From: an uncultured Phycisphaerales bacterium
GTDB lineage: Bacteria; Planctomycetota; Phycisphaerae; WQYP01
Length of the DNA stretch: 64,000 bases
Assembly (NCBI GenBank): GCA_903845195.1
Contig: CAIMWO010000087.1
Span: 1-64,000 of the forward strand
Direction: 5' to 3'
Shown piece by piece: positions 35,510 through 44,327 of this stretch; the first letter of the stretch is position 1, and each line of letters begins with the position of its first letter. The translations under genes and the position numbers were made by a program. The notes beneath the pieces were generated by a model. It saw nothing but the letters and a program-made list of their open reading frames with translations, had not been told where the DNA came from and ran no database searches.

Positions 35510-36127
35510 ATGGACGCTCCGCACAACCCAACTCCCACCAATCCCTCCCGTTTTTCCGCCTCCCTCAAATTCACCGCTGCCATCCTCCTGATCCTCGCCA
35601 CCCTCGCCGTCCCCGCGCGGTTCGCCCTCTGGCTCCTCATCCCCTTGGTCATCCTCTGCCTTCTCGTCCTCCTCTCGCGCATCCCACTAAAACCTTTCCT
35701 CAAACGTCTCCTGCTCGTCGAGCCCGTCCTCGTCGGCATCGCCGCATTTTCCCTGCTTCAACCCGGCGGTGGGGGGGTAGGGGGGGGGCAGTTGTTCACA
35801 CTCCTCCTCCTTCGCAGCACCCTCTGCGTCATCATCATGCTCCTCCTCGCCCACACCACGCCCTTCCACCAGATCGTCACCATCCTCCGCAAGCTCCGCG
35901 TCCCCGGCCTGCTCGTCACCACGCTCTGGCTCATGCACCGCTACCTGAACGTCCTGCTCGAAGAATCCCAGCGCATGCGCCGCGCCCGCCGCTGCCGCAC
36001 CTTCGTCCCTCACCGCAGCCACCTCTGGCACACCCTTTCCACCGTCGCCGGCCAACTCTTCATCCGCTCCACCAGCCGCGCCCAACGCGTCTACGACGCC
36101 ATGTGCGCCCGAGGTTGGAACGAATGA
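35510..36127 (+). CDS. ECF transporter transmembrane T component (CbiQ/EcfT)
   Basis: A 205-residue membrane protein of the CbiQ family with about 4-5 TM helices. The coupling helices are near the end, with the Ala-Arg-Gly type motif AMCARGW, and RRARRCRTF before. It would transmit ATP hydrolysis from the A subunit to a vitamin- or metal-binding S component. A long G-tract in the DNA (35767-35788) encodes GGGGVGGGQ in a loop, which looks like an insertion. ATGA overlap with the next gene. Confidence 0.85.
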   Translation: MDAPHNPTPTNPSRFSASLKFTAAILLILATLAVPARFALWLLIPLVILCLLVLLSRIPLKPFLKRLLLVEPVLVGIAAFSLLQPGGGGVGGGQLFTLLLLRSTLCVIIMLLLAHTTPFHQIVTILRKLRVPGLLVTTLWLMHRYLNVLLEESQRMRRARRCRTFVPHRSHLWHTLSTVAGQLFIRSTSRAQRVYDAMCARGWNE

Positions 36128-36915
36128 CCCCCGCCCTCGAAATAAACAACCTCACCTACCGCTACCCCGACGGCCACCTCGCCCTCGACGCCGTCTCGTT
36201 CTCTCTCACCCCCGGCGAATGCGTCGGTCTCATCGGCCCCAACGGCGCCGGAAAGTCCACCCTCCTCCTCCACCTCAACGGCGTCCTCCCCGCCGATCTC
36301 CCGCGCACGGATTCCCCCATCGTCCGCGTCGCCGGCCTCGACCTCTCACCCAAAAATCTCCACGAAATCCGCCGCCACGTCGGATTGCTCTTTCAAGACC
36401 CCGACGATCAGCTCTTCTGCCCCACCGTCTTCGATGACGTCGCCTTCGGCCCCCGCCAACTCGACCTGACCGAAAACGAAGTCGCCGCCCGCGTCGCCCA
36501 GGCCCTCCACGACGTCGGCCTCATCGGCTTCGAAGACCGCGCCCCGTCGCGCCTCAGCACCGGCGAAAAACGCCGCGCCTGCCTCGCCGGCGTCCTCGCC
36601 TGCCAACCCTCCATCCTCGTCCTCGATGAGCCCACCAGCGGCCTCGATCCCCGCGGCCGCCGCGAACTCAAAACCCTCCTCCGCTCCATCCCCGTCACCA
36701 AGATCATCGCCACCCACGATCTCGAATTGGTCGTCGAACTCTGCCCCCGCACGCTCCTGCTCGATCGCGGCCGCATCGTCGCCGACTCACCCACCGTCCC
36801 CCTCCTCTCCGACGAACCCCGCATGCTCGACCACGGCCTCGAACGTCCCCACATCCTCCTCCACCCCCACCCCCACTCCCAACTCCCCTTCCTCCCCGCC
36901 ATCAAAGACCAATGA
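36124..36915 (+). CDS. ECF transporter ATP-binding A component (CbiO/EcfA)
   Basis: A 263-residue ATPase: Walker A GPNGAGKST at 38-46, LLFQDPDDQLFCPTVFDDVAFGP (the ECF-typical Q-loop), signature LSTGEK at 144-149, Walker B ILVLDEPTSGLDP near 164-176, H-loop in IATHDLE. A His/Pro-rich tail ends the protein. It overlaps the T-component stop by 4 bp. Only one A subunit is encoded, so it probably works as a homodimer. No S component (CbiM, BioY, ThiT type) is adjacent, so substrate identity is open. Confidence 0.92.
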   Translation: MTPALEINNLTYRYPDGHLALDAVSFSLTPGECVGLIGPNGAGKSTLLLHLNGVLPADLPRTDSPIVRVAGLDLSPKNLHEIRRHVGLLFQDPDDQLFCPTVFDDVAFGPRQLDLTENEVAARVAQALHDVGLIGFEDRAPSRLSTGEKRRACLAGVLACQPSILVLDEPTSGLDPRGRRELKTLLRSIPVTKIIATHDLELVVELCPRTLLLDRGRIVADSPTVPLLSDEPRMLDHGLERPHILLHPHPHSQLPFLPAIKDQ

Positions 36916-36947
36916 TCCCCCACAGCGCCGTCTATCGATGCCCACTC

Positions 36948-36984
36948 CAGAGCCGTGCGGCTCCGCCGCCGGCCCAATCGCCTC
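36948..36984. repeat. dispersed hairpin repeat, copy 1
   Basis: A 37-bp block matching 42175-42211 at 35 positions. Its first part, AGAGCCG-TG-CGGCTCY, is a 6-7-bp hairpin. It lies 32 bp after the ECF A gene and may act as a terminator; lack of a T-run makes that uncertain. Confidence 0.7.
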
Positions 36985-37096
36985 GCATCATCTTGTGAGG
37001 CGCACCTTTCCAAAATACATAAGGTCATCCCGCTTCGTTCCGTTCATTCAGTCACGACATCATTGGCACGTGATTCGTCATCCAGATCCCCTCTTC

Positions 37097-37121
37097 CTTG
37101 GTGCCTTGGTGTCTTGGTGGT
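37097..37121 (+). repeat. CTTGGTGY octamer repeat, copy 2
   Basis: Identical to the block at 33485-33509, 25 bp upstream of rnpA. A TACAAT -10-like word follows at 37134-37139, only 6 bp before the rnpA ATG, so the transcript may have almost no leader. Confidence 0.75.
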
Positions 37122-37145
37122 AAGAAAACCGGTTACAATACGCTG

Positions 37146-37499
37146 ATGCCCAACCCCGCCGCCAAGATCCCCCGCTTCCGTCTCACGCGCTCCCAGCGTC
37201 TCCGCGGCCGCCCGCGCTTCGACGAAATCTTCACCACCGGCCAGCGCCGCATCGCCCACCCCCTCGACGTCCGCTCCATCCGCCGTCCCGATATCGGCCC
37301 AACCAAAATCGGCATCTCCATCGGCCGCCGCTGCGGCAACGCCGTCCAACGCAACCTCGTCAAACGCCGTATCCGCGAAGCCTTCCGCCTCCTCCAGCAC
37401 GACCTCCCCCCCGGCCTCGACTGCCTCATCGTCATCAAACCCCACCACCCCCTCACGCTCATCGAATACCAATCCCGCCTCCGCCAACTCCTCCGCTAA
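37146..37499 (+). CDS. rnpA: ribonuclease P protein component
   Basis: A 117-residue basic protein that binds RNase P RNA and helps process tRNA 5' ends. The family signature [18 protein letters not shown] is intact, preceded by [10 protein letters not shown]-terminal [20 protein letters not shown] is also typical. Start chosen at 37146. rpmH, yidD and yidC, which usually flank rnpA, are absent: the neighbours are the ECF A gene and, convergent, hflX. Confidence 0.95.
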   Translation: MPNPAAKIPRFRLTRSQRLRGRPRFDEIFTTGQRRIAHPLDVRSIRRPDIGPTKIGISIGRRCGNAVQRNLVKRRIREAFRLLQHDLPPGLDCLIVIKPHHPLTLIEYQSRLRQLLR

Positions 37500-37513
37500 T
37501 AATAATAAAGAAC

Positions 37514-37538
37514 CTTGGTGTCTTGGCGCCTTGGTGGT
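37514..37538 (+). repeat. CTTGGTGY octamer repeat, copy 3 (rearranged)
   Basis: Same family as 33485-33509, but with units in the order CTTGGTGT, CTTGGCGC, CTTGGTGG. It fills the 58-bp gap between the convergent rnpA and hflX stops. Confidence 0.75.
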
Positions 37539-37557
37539 GAATAAACCCCGTGCAATC

Positions 37558-39054
37558 TCACTCCCCCGTCAGCTTCCGTTTGCCAATCGTCAATCCCGTC
37601 CGCGTCTTCGGCCGCACGCCGTTGTTTGAAACGCCCAGCGACTCCACCTTGGCCCCCTCCGGTTTGTCATCCATGAATCCCTCCGGAATCAGTTCGCAGA
37701 TCGGCTTGGTCCGGCAGCGCCACCCCTTGGAGGCCTTGCTCGCCGAACTCTTCAGTACCCGCGCACTGGGCACGTTGTTCGCCAACTGATCCATGATCCG
37801 CTGCGAAATGTCCACCGTCAGTTTCACTTCCCCCGGCTCGCTGTCGTAATCCCGCTCCAGCACTTCGGTAAACTTCTCGACGAACGTAATCCCCTTCGAA
37901 TCCCGCAACGGCACGCTGATCTTCGCCTTCAGGGACCGCCCCAGCATCTGATCCCGCACCACCTCCGCCAGTTGCACCACCCCGTCGCCGCGCTTCGCCG
38001 AGGCCGCCAGCGCATCGGGAAACATGCTCTTCCAGAACGACAGCACATCCTTGTCTTCGATCGCGTCGATCTTGTTGAGCACCAGCAGCGCCGGCAAATC
38101 CGGGCAGCCGATATCCGTCAGTACCTTCACCACCGTCTTGAGCTGCAACTGCGCATGCGGATGCGACACATCCAGCATCAACAGCAGCATGTCCGCATGC
38201 GTGGCCTCTTCCAGCGTCGCCTTGAACGATGCCACCAGATGGTGCGGCAGATCGCGTACGAACCCGACGGTATCGCTGATCAGCGCGCTGTGCGCCCCGC
38301 CCAGATGCCACCGCCGCGTCTTCGTATCCAGCGTCGCAAACAGCTTGTCCTCGACAAACGTATGATCCCCCGTCAGCGTGTTGAACATCGTGCTCTTGCC
38401 CGCGTTGGTGTAGCCCACCAGCGAGATCGTGAAGTGCTGCCGCTTCCGCTCCTTCACCTCGCGGCTCTTGCGTTCCTGCACGTCGTGGATGCGGTTCTTC
38501 AGATCCGACACCCGGTCGCGAATGATGCGCCGGTCAGTTTCCAACTGCATTTCACCCGGCCCGCGCGCCCCCACGCCCGCCCCCGCCCCCGAGCCGATGC
38601 GCTCCAAATGGCTCCACATGTGCCGCAGCCGCGGATACGTGTATTCCAACTGCGCCAGCGCCACCTGCAATTGCGCCTCATGCGTCCGCGCCCGCGTGGC
38701 AAAAATATCCAGGATCAATTCGCTGCGGTCCAGAATTTTCGCGTCGATGATCTCTTCCAGGTCCCGCAACTGGTTCGGCGACATGTCGTGATCGAAAATC
38801 ACCACGTCCGCCTTGTGCAGCGAAACGATCATCTTGATCTCTTCCGCCTTCCCCGCCCCGATGAACGTGCCCGGATCAATCTTCGCCCGGTTCTGCACCA
38901 CGCGCTCGACCACCTCCGCCCCCGCCGTCTTGGCCAGGCTCGCCAGCTCCCCCAGCGGATCCCGCGGATCCGCCGACGAATCCGGAAGAATCACTCCTAC
39001 CAAAACCGCTTTCTCCGACCGTACCGACAGCTCTATTCGTTTATCCTGCTCCAA
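37558..39054 (-). CDS. hflX: ribosome-associated GTPase HflX
   Basis: A 498-residue protein. The HflX N-terminal domain and glycine-rich linker (GSGAGAGVGARGPGEMQLETDRR, near 154-176) precede a coiled helix and the GTPase domain: G1 GYTNAGKST from 214, G3 DTVG at 261-264, G4 NKID at 327-330. A C-terminal domain and a tail of about 80 residues (basic, KASKGWRCRTKP) make it longer than E. coli HflX. It splits stalled ribosomes. Start is probably TTG at 39054, with AAGGTG 7 bases upstream. Confidence 0.94.
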   Translation of the reverse strand: MEQDKRIELSVRSEKAVLVGVILPDSSADPRDPLGELASLAKTAGAEVVERVVQNRAKIDPGTFIGAGKAEEIKMIVSLHKADVVIFDHDMSPNQLRDLEEIIDAKILDRSELILDIFATRARTHEAQLQVALAQLEYTYPRLRHMWSHLERIGSGAGAGVGARGPGEMQLETDRRIIRDRVSDLKNRIHDVQERKSREVKERKRQHFTISLVGYTNAGKSTMFNTLTGDHTFVEDKLFATLDTKTRRWHLGGAHSALISDTVGFVRDLPHHLVASFKATLEEATHADMLLLMLDVSHPHAQLQLKTVVKVLTDIGCPDLPALLVLNKIDAIEDKDVLSFWKSMFPDALAASAKRGDGVVQLAEVVRDQMLGRSLKAKISVPLRDSKGITFVEKFTEVLERDYDSEPGEVKLTVDISQRIMDQLANNVPSARVLKSSASKASKGWRCRTKPICELIPEGFMDDKPEGAKVESLGVSNNGVRPKTRTGLTIGKRKLTGE

Positions 39055-39145
39055 GCGCCATCACCTTAAAATCAATATTTGAGAAACTGCACCAACGCGC
39101 CGTGCATTATAGAGGACCCGCGCCGCCGGCGATAATCACCTGCAC

Positions 39146-39319
39146 TCAGGCCGTCTGGCGGCCCAGCAGAAAATAGAGCAGCATCCCCAGCAGCGGCAGC
39201 AGCAGGATCACCAGGATCCACAGAACCTTGTAGCCACCAGAACCGCTGCCGGTGAGCACCAGATAAATCGCATAAATGTCCAACGCCAAAATGAGCAACC
39301 CAATTAGGCTCGGAAACAT
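39146..39319 (-). CDS. 57-residue PLDc_N-type membrane protein
   Basis: A very short protein with two TM helices (MFPSLIGLLILALDIYAIYL and VLWILVILLLPLLGMLLYFLLG). The arrangement with DIYAIYLVLTGSG and the closing LPLLGMLLYFLLGR matches the phospholipase D N-terminal (PLDc_N) two-helix domain occurring alone. GGGAGGAAGG before ATG 39319 is a strong ribosome site, supporting translation. It is 91 bp upstream of hflX on the same strand. Function unknown. Confidence 0.8.
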   Translation of the reverse strand: MFPSLIGLLILALDIYAIYLVLTGSGSGGYKVLWILVILLLPLLGMLLYFLLGRQTA

Positions 39320-39426
39320 GACCTTCCTCCCTTGTGACCATGGCGAATCTCTATCCGATCCTAGGCCGCCGAAGGAGGATCCTCCATTCCTACTTATATT
39401 CACCGCCCGCCTGACCGCGCCGCTTC

Positions 39427-40371
39427 TTACGGCAACTTCTCCCCCCGCGCCGCCACGTAAATCCGGTACCAATCCTCGCGCGTCAACTCCACATCGTCCG
39501 CCTTCACCGCGTCCTTGATGTTCGCCGGATTCGCACTCCCCACGATCGGCACAATCTTCGACGGATGCTTCAGCAGCCACGCCAGCGCCATCACCGTCCG
39601 CGACACGCCATACTTCGCCGCGATCTCATCGACCATCTTCTGTATCGCCAGCAAATGCTCCCGCCGCGGATGCTTATCCCACACCGTTGCCCCCGCACCG
39701 AGCCACCCGCCCGCCAGCGGACTCCACGACAGCGGCGTAATCCCGCGCTCAATGCACTGATCCAGCGTCCCATCCACAAAGCAATCCAGCCGCCCCAGAT
39801 GGATCTCCACCTGGTTCACCACCAGCGCCTCGGGCAGCGCACTCTGCAGGCAACTCACAAAGCTCGGCGAAAAATTGCTCACGCCGAAATACCGCACCTT
39901 CCCCGCCTTCTTCAAAATCGCAAACGCCTCCGCGATCTCCGGCGGATTCATCAGAATGTCCGGCCGATGCAACTGGTAAATATCGATCCTCTCAATCCCC
40001 AGCCGCTTCAACGACTGATCGCAACTCCACAAAATGTGCTGCTTCGAAAAATCAAACCGGTGCGGCGTGCCCGCCGGATCATCCGGAAACCGAATCCCGC
40101 ATTTCGTCGCGATCAGGTGCGGCGTCCGCTTCAGCGACGGCGTATCACCCACGATGTCCCCAAACAACTGCTCGCACATCCCCCGGCAATAAATGTCCGC
40201 ATGATCGAACAGCGTGTACCCCGCCTCAAACGCCGCCAGCACCGCCAGCCGCGCCCGCTCGCGCTTCGCCGCATCGATCGCTTTCGGGTCCCACGTATCC
40301 GGCAACCGCATGCACCCGTACGCCAGCCGCGTCGTCACCAGTTCCGTCTTGCCGATCTTCTGCGTCTTCAT
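39427..40371 (-). CDS. aldo/keto reductase
   Basis: A 314-residue NADPH-dependent TIM-barrel oxidoreductase of the YdhF-like branch. The catalytic set is visible: Asp and Tyr in FDHADIY, Lys in ATKCGIR, His in QLHRPD. The coenzyme-binding end includes GSANPANIKDA. GAGG lies 4 bases before ATG 40371. Substrate unknown; no metabolic partner nearby. Confidence 0.92.
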   Translation of the reverse strand: MKTQKIGKTELVTTRLAYGCMRLPDTWDPKAIDAAKRERARLAVLAAFEAGYTLFDHADIYCRGMCEQLFGDIVGDTPSLKRTPHLIATKCGIRFPDDPAGTPHRFDFSKQHILWSCDQSLKRLGIERIDIYQLHRPDILMNPPEIAEAFAILKKAGKVRYFGVSNFSPSFVSCLQSALPEALVVNQVEIHLGRLDCFVDGTLDQCIERGITPLSWSPLAGGWLGAGATVWDKHPRREHLLAIQKMVDEIAAKYGVSRTVMALAWLLKHPSKIVPIVGSANPANIKDAVKADDVELTREDWYRIYVAARGEKLP

Positions 40372-40546
40372 CGCGCCTCGCTCCTGTGAACAACATCCTC
40401 AATCCATCCGACATTCTCGGACCCGCCGCATCATACTCGCCCCAACCCGCACGGTTAACCCCGCCGCACATCCCCACTCTTAAGTGCCGCGCCGAAGGTT
40501 CCGATAGTTCTATGTAACACGGTCTGTTAGTGCGGAGAAACCCTCC

Positions 40547-41095
40547 ATGACCCTCCAGGGCCAACTATTGATTGCTACCTCCTCTCGCTCGCGCTCCCGC
40601 CGCGCGCCCCGCGCCTTCACCACCATCGAAGTCCTCATCACCGTCCTCATCCTCGGCATCGTCGCCGCCATCTCCTTCGACGTCATCGCTGACACCGAAG
40701 CCGCCTCCCGCGCCGACCGCGCCGCCCGCGAAAGCCTCGTCGCCCTCCGTCACGCACGCTCCCTCGCCATGACCACCGGCAACATCTCCGGCGTCGAATT
40801 CGATACTACCCTCAAGAAAATCCGCGTCTTCACCTTCATCAATGGCACGCAAACCTGGGTCACCAATGCCCTCTCCGGCGGCAACCCCAGCAACTACCAG
40901 ATTGACCTGGCCAACGATCGTGAAGTCCTCAATGTCACCCTGACCCCCAGCATCCCCACCGATGCCACTAACCCCTACGACATCACCTACAACACCCTCG
41001 GCGCCACCAAGAATACCGGCACCGTCAAATTCACCTACGGTCGCGGCACCCGAGTCCTGACCATCCTCTCCCTGGCCGATCCCACGTTGAACTAA
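40547..41095 (+). CDS. type II/IV pseudopilin (GspH-like)
   Basis: A 182-residue prepilin-like protein. An N-terminal basic leader of about 22 residues precedes FTTIEVLITVLILGIVAAIS, where Glu is the conserved +5 residue; the residue before the cleavage point is Ala rather than the usual Gly. The C-terminal part is beta-rich, fitting a minor pseudopilin. First of three consecutive pseudopilin genes, 11 bp before the next. Confidence 0.85.
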   Translation: MTLQGQLLIATSSRSRSRRAPRAFTTIEVLITVLILGIVAAISFDVIADTEAASRADRAARESLVALRHARSLAMTTGNISGVEFDTTLKKIRVFTFINGTQTWVTNALSGGNPSNYQIDLANDREVLNVTLTPSIPTDATNPYDITYNTLGATKNTGTVKFTYGRGTRVLTILSLADPTLN

Positions 41096-41106
41096 TCGAG
41101 GAGACT

Positions 41107-41523
41107 ATGCGGATTACCGCCCGACATTCTGCCTTCACCCTCATTGAAGCCGTCGTCATGATGGTCATCGTCTCCCTCGTCGCCGTCGCGGTCGGCGTCG
41201 GCCTCCAGTCCACCGCCCGCATGCCCGAAGCCACCGACCGCTCTCTGGCTGTCTGGGCCGAGCTCAATAGCGAACTCGACAACTGGCACGCCGCCGCCTG
41301 GAGCGTCTCGCCCTGGCCCGGCGCGCTCCCCTACAACCCCACTCCCGATACCGTCACGATCAAAGTCGGCGGCCAAAACATCGTCTGCAGTCGCACCATC
41401 ACCGTCCAAAACTGGGACCCCAACAACCTGACCAGCAATGCCAGCCCTCAGTCCGACTTTGCCCGCGTCCAGATCACCATCAACGGTCAAACCGGTTCCT
41501 TCTTCACCTGCAAACCGCTCTAA
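41107..41523 (+). CDS. pseudopilin (GspI-like)
   Basis: A 138-residue protein with a short leader (MRITARHSA) and the prepilin helix FTLIEAVVMMVIVSLVAV. Again Ala sits at -1. Small size and position between GspH-like and GspJ-like proteins suggest a GspI role in a minor pseudopilin tip complex. No secretin, ATPase or peptidase gene is present in the window, so the export machine must be encoded elsewhere. Confidence 0.85.
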   Translation: MRITARHSAFTLIEAVVMMVIVSLVAVAVGVGLQSTARMPEATDRSLAVWAELNSELDNWHAAAWSVSPWPGALPYNPTPDTVTIKVGGQNIVCSRTITVQNWDPNNLTSNASPQSDFARVQITINGQTGSFFTCKPL

Positions 41524-41540
41524 ACGCCTTTGGAGATGTC

Positions 41541-42071
41541 ATGCAACGCCCCGCGCCCCAATCCTCCGCCCCCTCGTTCCGGACCGCCCCGGCCCGCGCG
41601 CGGCACGCTTTCACCCTGCTGGAACTCATCATCGCGCTGCTCATCTTTACCATCATTTCGACTGCCGTCTGCGTCCTGACCGTCGGCGCCATGAACACCG
41701 ACCGCTTCCTCCGCTCCGCCAATACCGCGCAGGCCGAAGCCGAAATCGCCATGCGCCGCATCGTTCATAACCTCCAGACCGCTCAGACCGGCTCCATTGC
41801 CATCGGCACCGGCACCACCATCCAGCTCATCACCCAGCCGGATTCCACCAGCGGCTACCCCTCCGGCGCCACCATCACCTATTCCGTCAACGCCTCAAAA
41901 CAGCTCATCGAAAATGACCCCCGCCTCAATGGCAACAACGTCCTCGCCAACAACGTCTCCACCTTTACCATCGCCTACGTCACCGGTTTTGCCGACCTCT
42001 ATCAGGTCGACCTCGTCATCAACAGCCAACCCATCACCGAACGCCACTTCAAAGTCTACAACCGCAATTAG
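41541..42071 (+). CDS. pseudopilin (GspJ-like)
   Basis: A 176-residue protein with leader up to RARHA, then FTLLELIIALLIFTIISTAVCV. The later part (AEAEIAMRRIVHNLQTAQTG) matches the helix-beta linker of GspJ-type minor pseudopilins. Transcribed with the two preceding genes; spacing is 17 bp. It is convergent with the PilX-like LamG protein across the repeat-filled gap. Confidence 0.85.
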   Translation: MQRPAPQSSAPSFRTAPARARHAFTLLELIIALLIFTIISTAVCVLTVGAMNTDRFLRSANTAQAEAEIAMRRIVHNLQTAQTGSIAIGTGTTIQLITQPDSTSGYPSGATITYSVNASKQLIENDPRLNGNNVLANNVSTFTIAYVTGFADLYQVDLVINSQPITERHFKVYNRN

Positions 42072-42174
42072 CCATCCCACCCACACGAATCAATCCATCA
42101 CGTGTAGCCGCGAGCCGCCAGGCGAGCACTCGCTCACTCAGTAGACGTCTGTTTCATATTCCATAGTATTGCTT

Positions 42175-42211
42175 CAGAGCCGTGCGGCTCTGCCGCCGGC
42201 CCAATCACCTC
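42175..42211. repeat. dispersed hairpin repeat, copy 2
   Basis: Second copy of the block at 36948-36984 (two differences in 37). Here AGAGCCG-TG-CGGCTCT is a perfect 7-bp hairpin. It follows the pseudopilin operon by about 100 bp, again in a post-operon position. Confidence 0.7.
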
Positions 42212-42336
42212 CTCGCCCATTGAACAGGCCCGCCGCCACCCCACCACTCCGCCCCAACCCCCTAACACTCCAGCGCTAACCACCGTAATTTAGCTACAAA
42301 TGAACCGCTTCTCTTCCCACCCCTTTGTGTTCATTC

Positions 42337-42468
42337 GGCTTTGTTGAAACCCTCATAGAATACAGAAACTGACTGAGATTGGGCACTATCGAATCCGCGA
42401 AAATACGGGTATCTCAACGGAATTGGGCACCCTAAGAATCGCCCAAACACGAGGGTTTCAACAAAGCC
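42337..42468. mobile_element. 132-bp MITE with 18-bp perfect terminal inverted repeats
   Basis: The ends GGCTTTGTTGAAACCCTC (42337-42354) and its exact reverse complement (42451-42468) bound a non-coding core. The 9-bp word TGTTCATTC directly flanks both ends (42328-42336 and 42469-42477) as a target duplication. The first 12 bases match, from memory, the ends of IS903-group IS5-family elements, which also make 9-bp duplications. So this is a miniature element presumably moved by such a transposase in trans. The rest of the 42072-42569 gap holds the hairpin repeat at 42175 and no gene. Confidence 0.85.
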
Positions 42469-42569
42469 TGTTCATTCGTGTTCATTTGTGGCTAATTTAT
42501 CTTCGTCGTCCGCGCGAGAGTGCGGATTTCTCATTGCACCGAGGGATCGATATGTCGACGACCTCAACC

Positions 42570-44327
42570 CTACGGCGTTTTCGCGCCAAAATTCGTGTAG
42601 TACAGCGGCTGCGATATCGGCGTCGTCGCCGAGCGCGGATCGAACCACGGAATCCCGCCCACCGTGATCGACGTGCCGTTGCTGGAGTTGTCGGTGACGT
42701 TGCCGTTGACCACCACCAACCCGTTAATGGTCGAGTCCCGGTGCGTCCAGGTGGTCCCCACGTACAACCCGCCGTTGATCGTCAGCGTCCCGCCGGTTTG
42801 CGACACGCTTCCCTGCACCACGATATACGCCGGGAATCCATTCGATCCGTACGACGCGTTCTTGGTCAGCGTCAGGTTGCCGGTAATCAAGATCGTCCCG
42901 CCGGATTGACTCGTGTCGATGAGCGGATCCGTCACGTTCCCCGTGATGTAGTACAGATTCACATGGTTATCCAGATACCCGAACGAAAACGATTGATTCG
43001 AACCCCCGGTGTAGGTATTCACCGCTTCCGCCTGCATCGCCGCATAGTTGATCGTCGGCACATTGTTGGTCACCTTCGTCGGCGTGCTCGGCGTTCCCTG
43101 GATCGTGATGTAATGCGACGCGTCCGAGTACGTCCCGCCATAATTCACCACCCCCGTCACCTTCGAAGTCGCCACCCCAGACACGTTCCCCTTCACCTGC
43201 AGATCCCCGTTAATCGTTTCCTTGTTCATCGGCACATTCCCGCCTGCCGTCAGCGCCGGCGCCACCGGCGGCAGCGGCGTCGGTATCGAACAGACCACAT
43301 CCGCCGCCCCGCTGGGCGCATAAGCATACGATGTGCCCTGCCGCGCCGTCGTCACCGTGATTTGTACCGAGTTGTCCGCCAGCGCCTTGATCTCCTGATC
43401 GCTCAGCGCCCGCGAGTACACACGCACATCGTTGATCGTGCCGTTGAAGTAGCGTGTGTTCGAGCCATTCCACGGCTCGCGCCCCATCCGGAAATTCCCC
43501 AGCGTGCTTCCCAGGGCATTCGCCGGCACGTTGTCCAGCTCGCGGTCGAGTATGCCGTTCACGTACGTCTTGATCGTGCTTTGTTCCTTGTTATACACCC
43601 CGGCCACGTGGTACCAGATCCCCATCGTCAGAATCGTTCCCCCGCTCACCGTGCGGTTGAGTGTCTCCGAGTTTTGCGAGTTGCGGACCTCGTATTCCAC
43701 CTTCGTTCCGTAGATCGACATCTTGTATCCGCCCGCCACGCCGTCCTGGTTGCCGCCCACCTTCTGATCCTGGTCCGCCGAATTCATCTTGATCCATGCC
43801 GCCATCGTGTTGCTGGTGGTGATGTTCGTCGACGGCTTGTTGCCCGCGTCCACGTAGCCCGAAACCCCGTCGAATACCAGACCATTCGTAAACCGGCCCA
43901 TCGTCGTCCAGCTCACTCCGCCGATCAGCGTCCCCGTATTCCCGTTGCCCGACGCGTCCACCGTCGTCGATCCCGACCCTTCTTTCATCGGCCACCACAA
44001 ATTCGCCGCCGCCCCCGCATCCACGCAGGTCAACGCATACGTGTAGTTGTTGGACCCGATCGTAATCGTCGGCAACGTCCCCGGCGCCACCGCCTGCCGC
44101 CACGAGTTGTCGTGCTTGAATTTCCACACCGCCACCTGCGCTACCGATTCGGCCGCCACCTGCGCCTGATCCCGCTGCGTGCTCATCCCCGCGTTCTGCG
44201 CCTGCACCGCCCCCGCCCACGAAATCATCAACACCAGACCCGTCAGGATCACCGACACCAGCACCATCAGCGCCATCGCCGATCCCCGCTCATGCCGCCG
44301 CCGATAATGATGCGATTTGCGTTCCAT
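42570..44327 (-). CDS. PilX-like pilus assembly protein with LamG domain
   Basis: A 585-residue protein. The N-terminal RRHERGSAMALMVLVSVILTGLVLMISW is a PilX_N-type helix (type IV pilus minor component). A concanavalin-like LamG domain (about 110-270) starts at AANLWWPMKEGSGSTTVDASGNGNTGTL and includes TMAAWIKMNSADQ and INDVRVYSRALSDQEI. The C-terminal half is a beta-repeat region rich in GxVxx strands (GNVTDPLID; GNLTLTKNA). ATG 44327 has AAGG 7 bases upstream. Probably surface exposed and adhesive; it opposes the pseudopilin genes in direction. Confidence 0.8.
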   Translation of the reverse strand: MERKSHHYRRRHERGSAMALMVLVSVILTGLVLMISWAGAVQAQNAGMSTQRDQAQVAAESVAQVAVWKFKHDNSWRQAVAPGTLPTITIGSNNYTYALTCVDAGAAANLWWPMKEGSGSTTVDASGNGNTGTLIGGVSWTTMGRFTNGLVFDGVSGYVDAGNKPSTNITTSNTMAAWIKMNSADQDQKVGGNQDGVAGGYKMSIYGTKVEYEVRNSQNSETLNRTVSGGTILTMGIWYHVAGVYNKEQSTIKTYVNGILDRELDNVPANALGSTLGNFRMGREPWNGSNTRYFNGTINDVRVYSRALSDQEIKALADNSVQITVTTARQGTSYAYAPSGAADVVCSIPTPLPPVAPALTAGGNVPMNKETINGDLQVKGNVSGVATSKVTGVVNYGGTYSDASHYITIQGTPSTPTKVTNNVPTINYAAMQAEAVNTYTGGSNQSFSFGYLDNHVNLYYITGNVTDPLIDTSQSGGTILITGNLTLTKNASYGSNGFPAYIVVQGSVSQTGGTLTINGGLYVGTTWTHRDSTINGLVVVNGNVTDNSSNGTSITVGGIPWFDPRSATTPISQPLYYTNFGAKTP

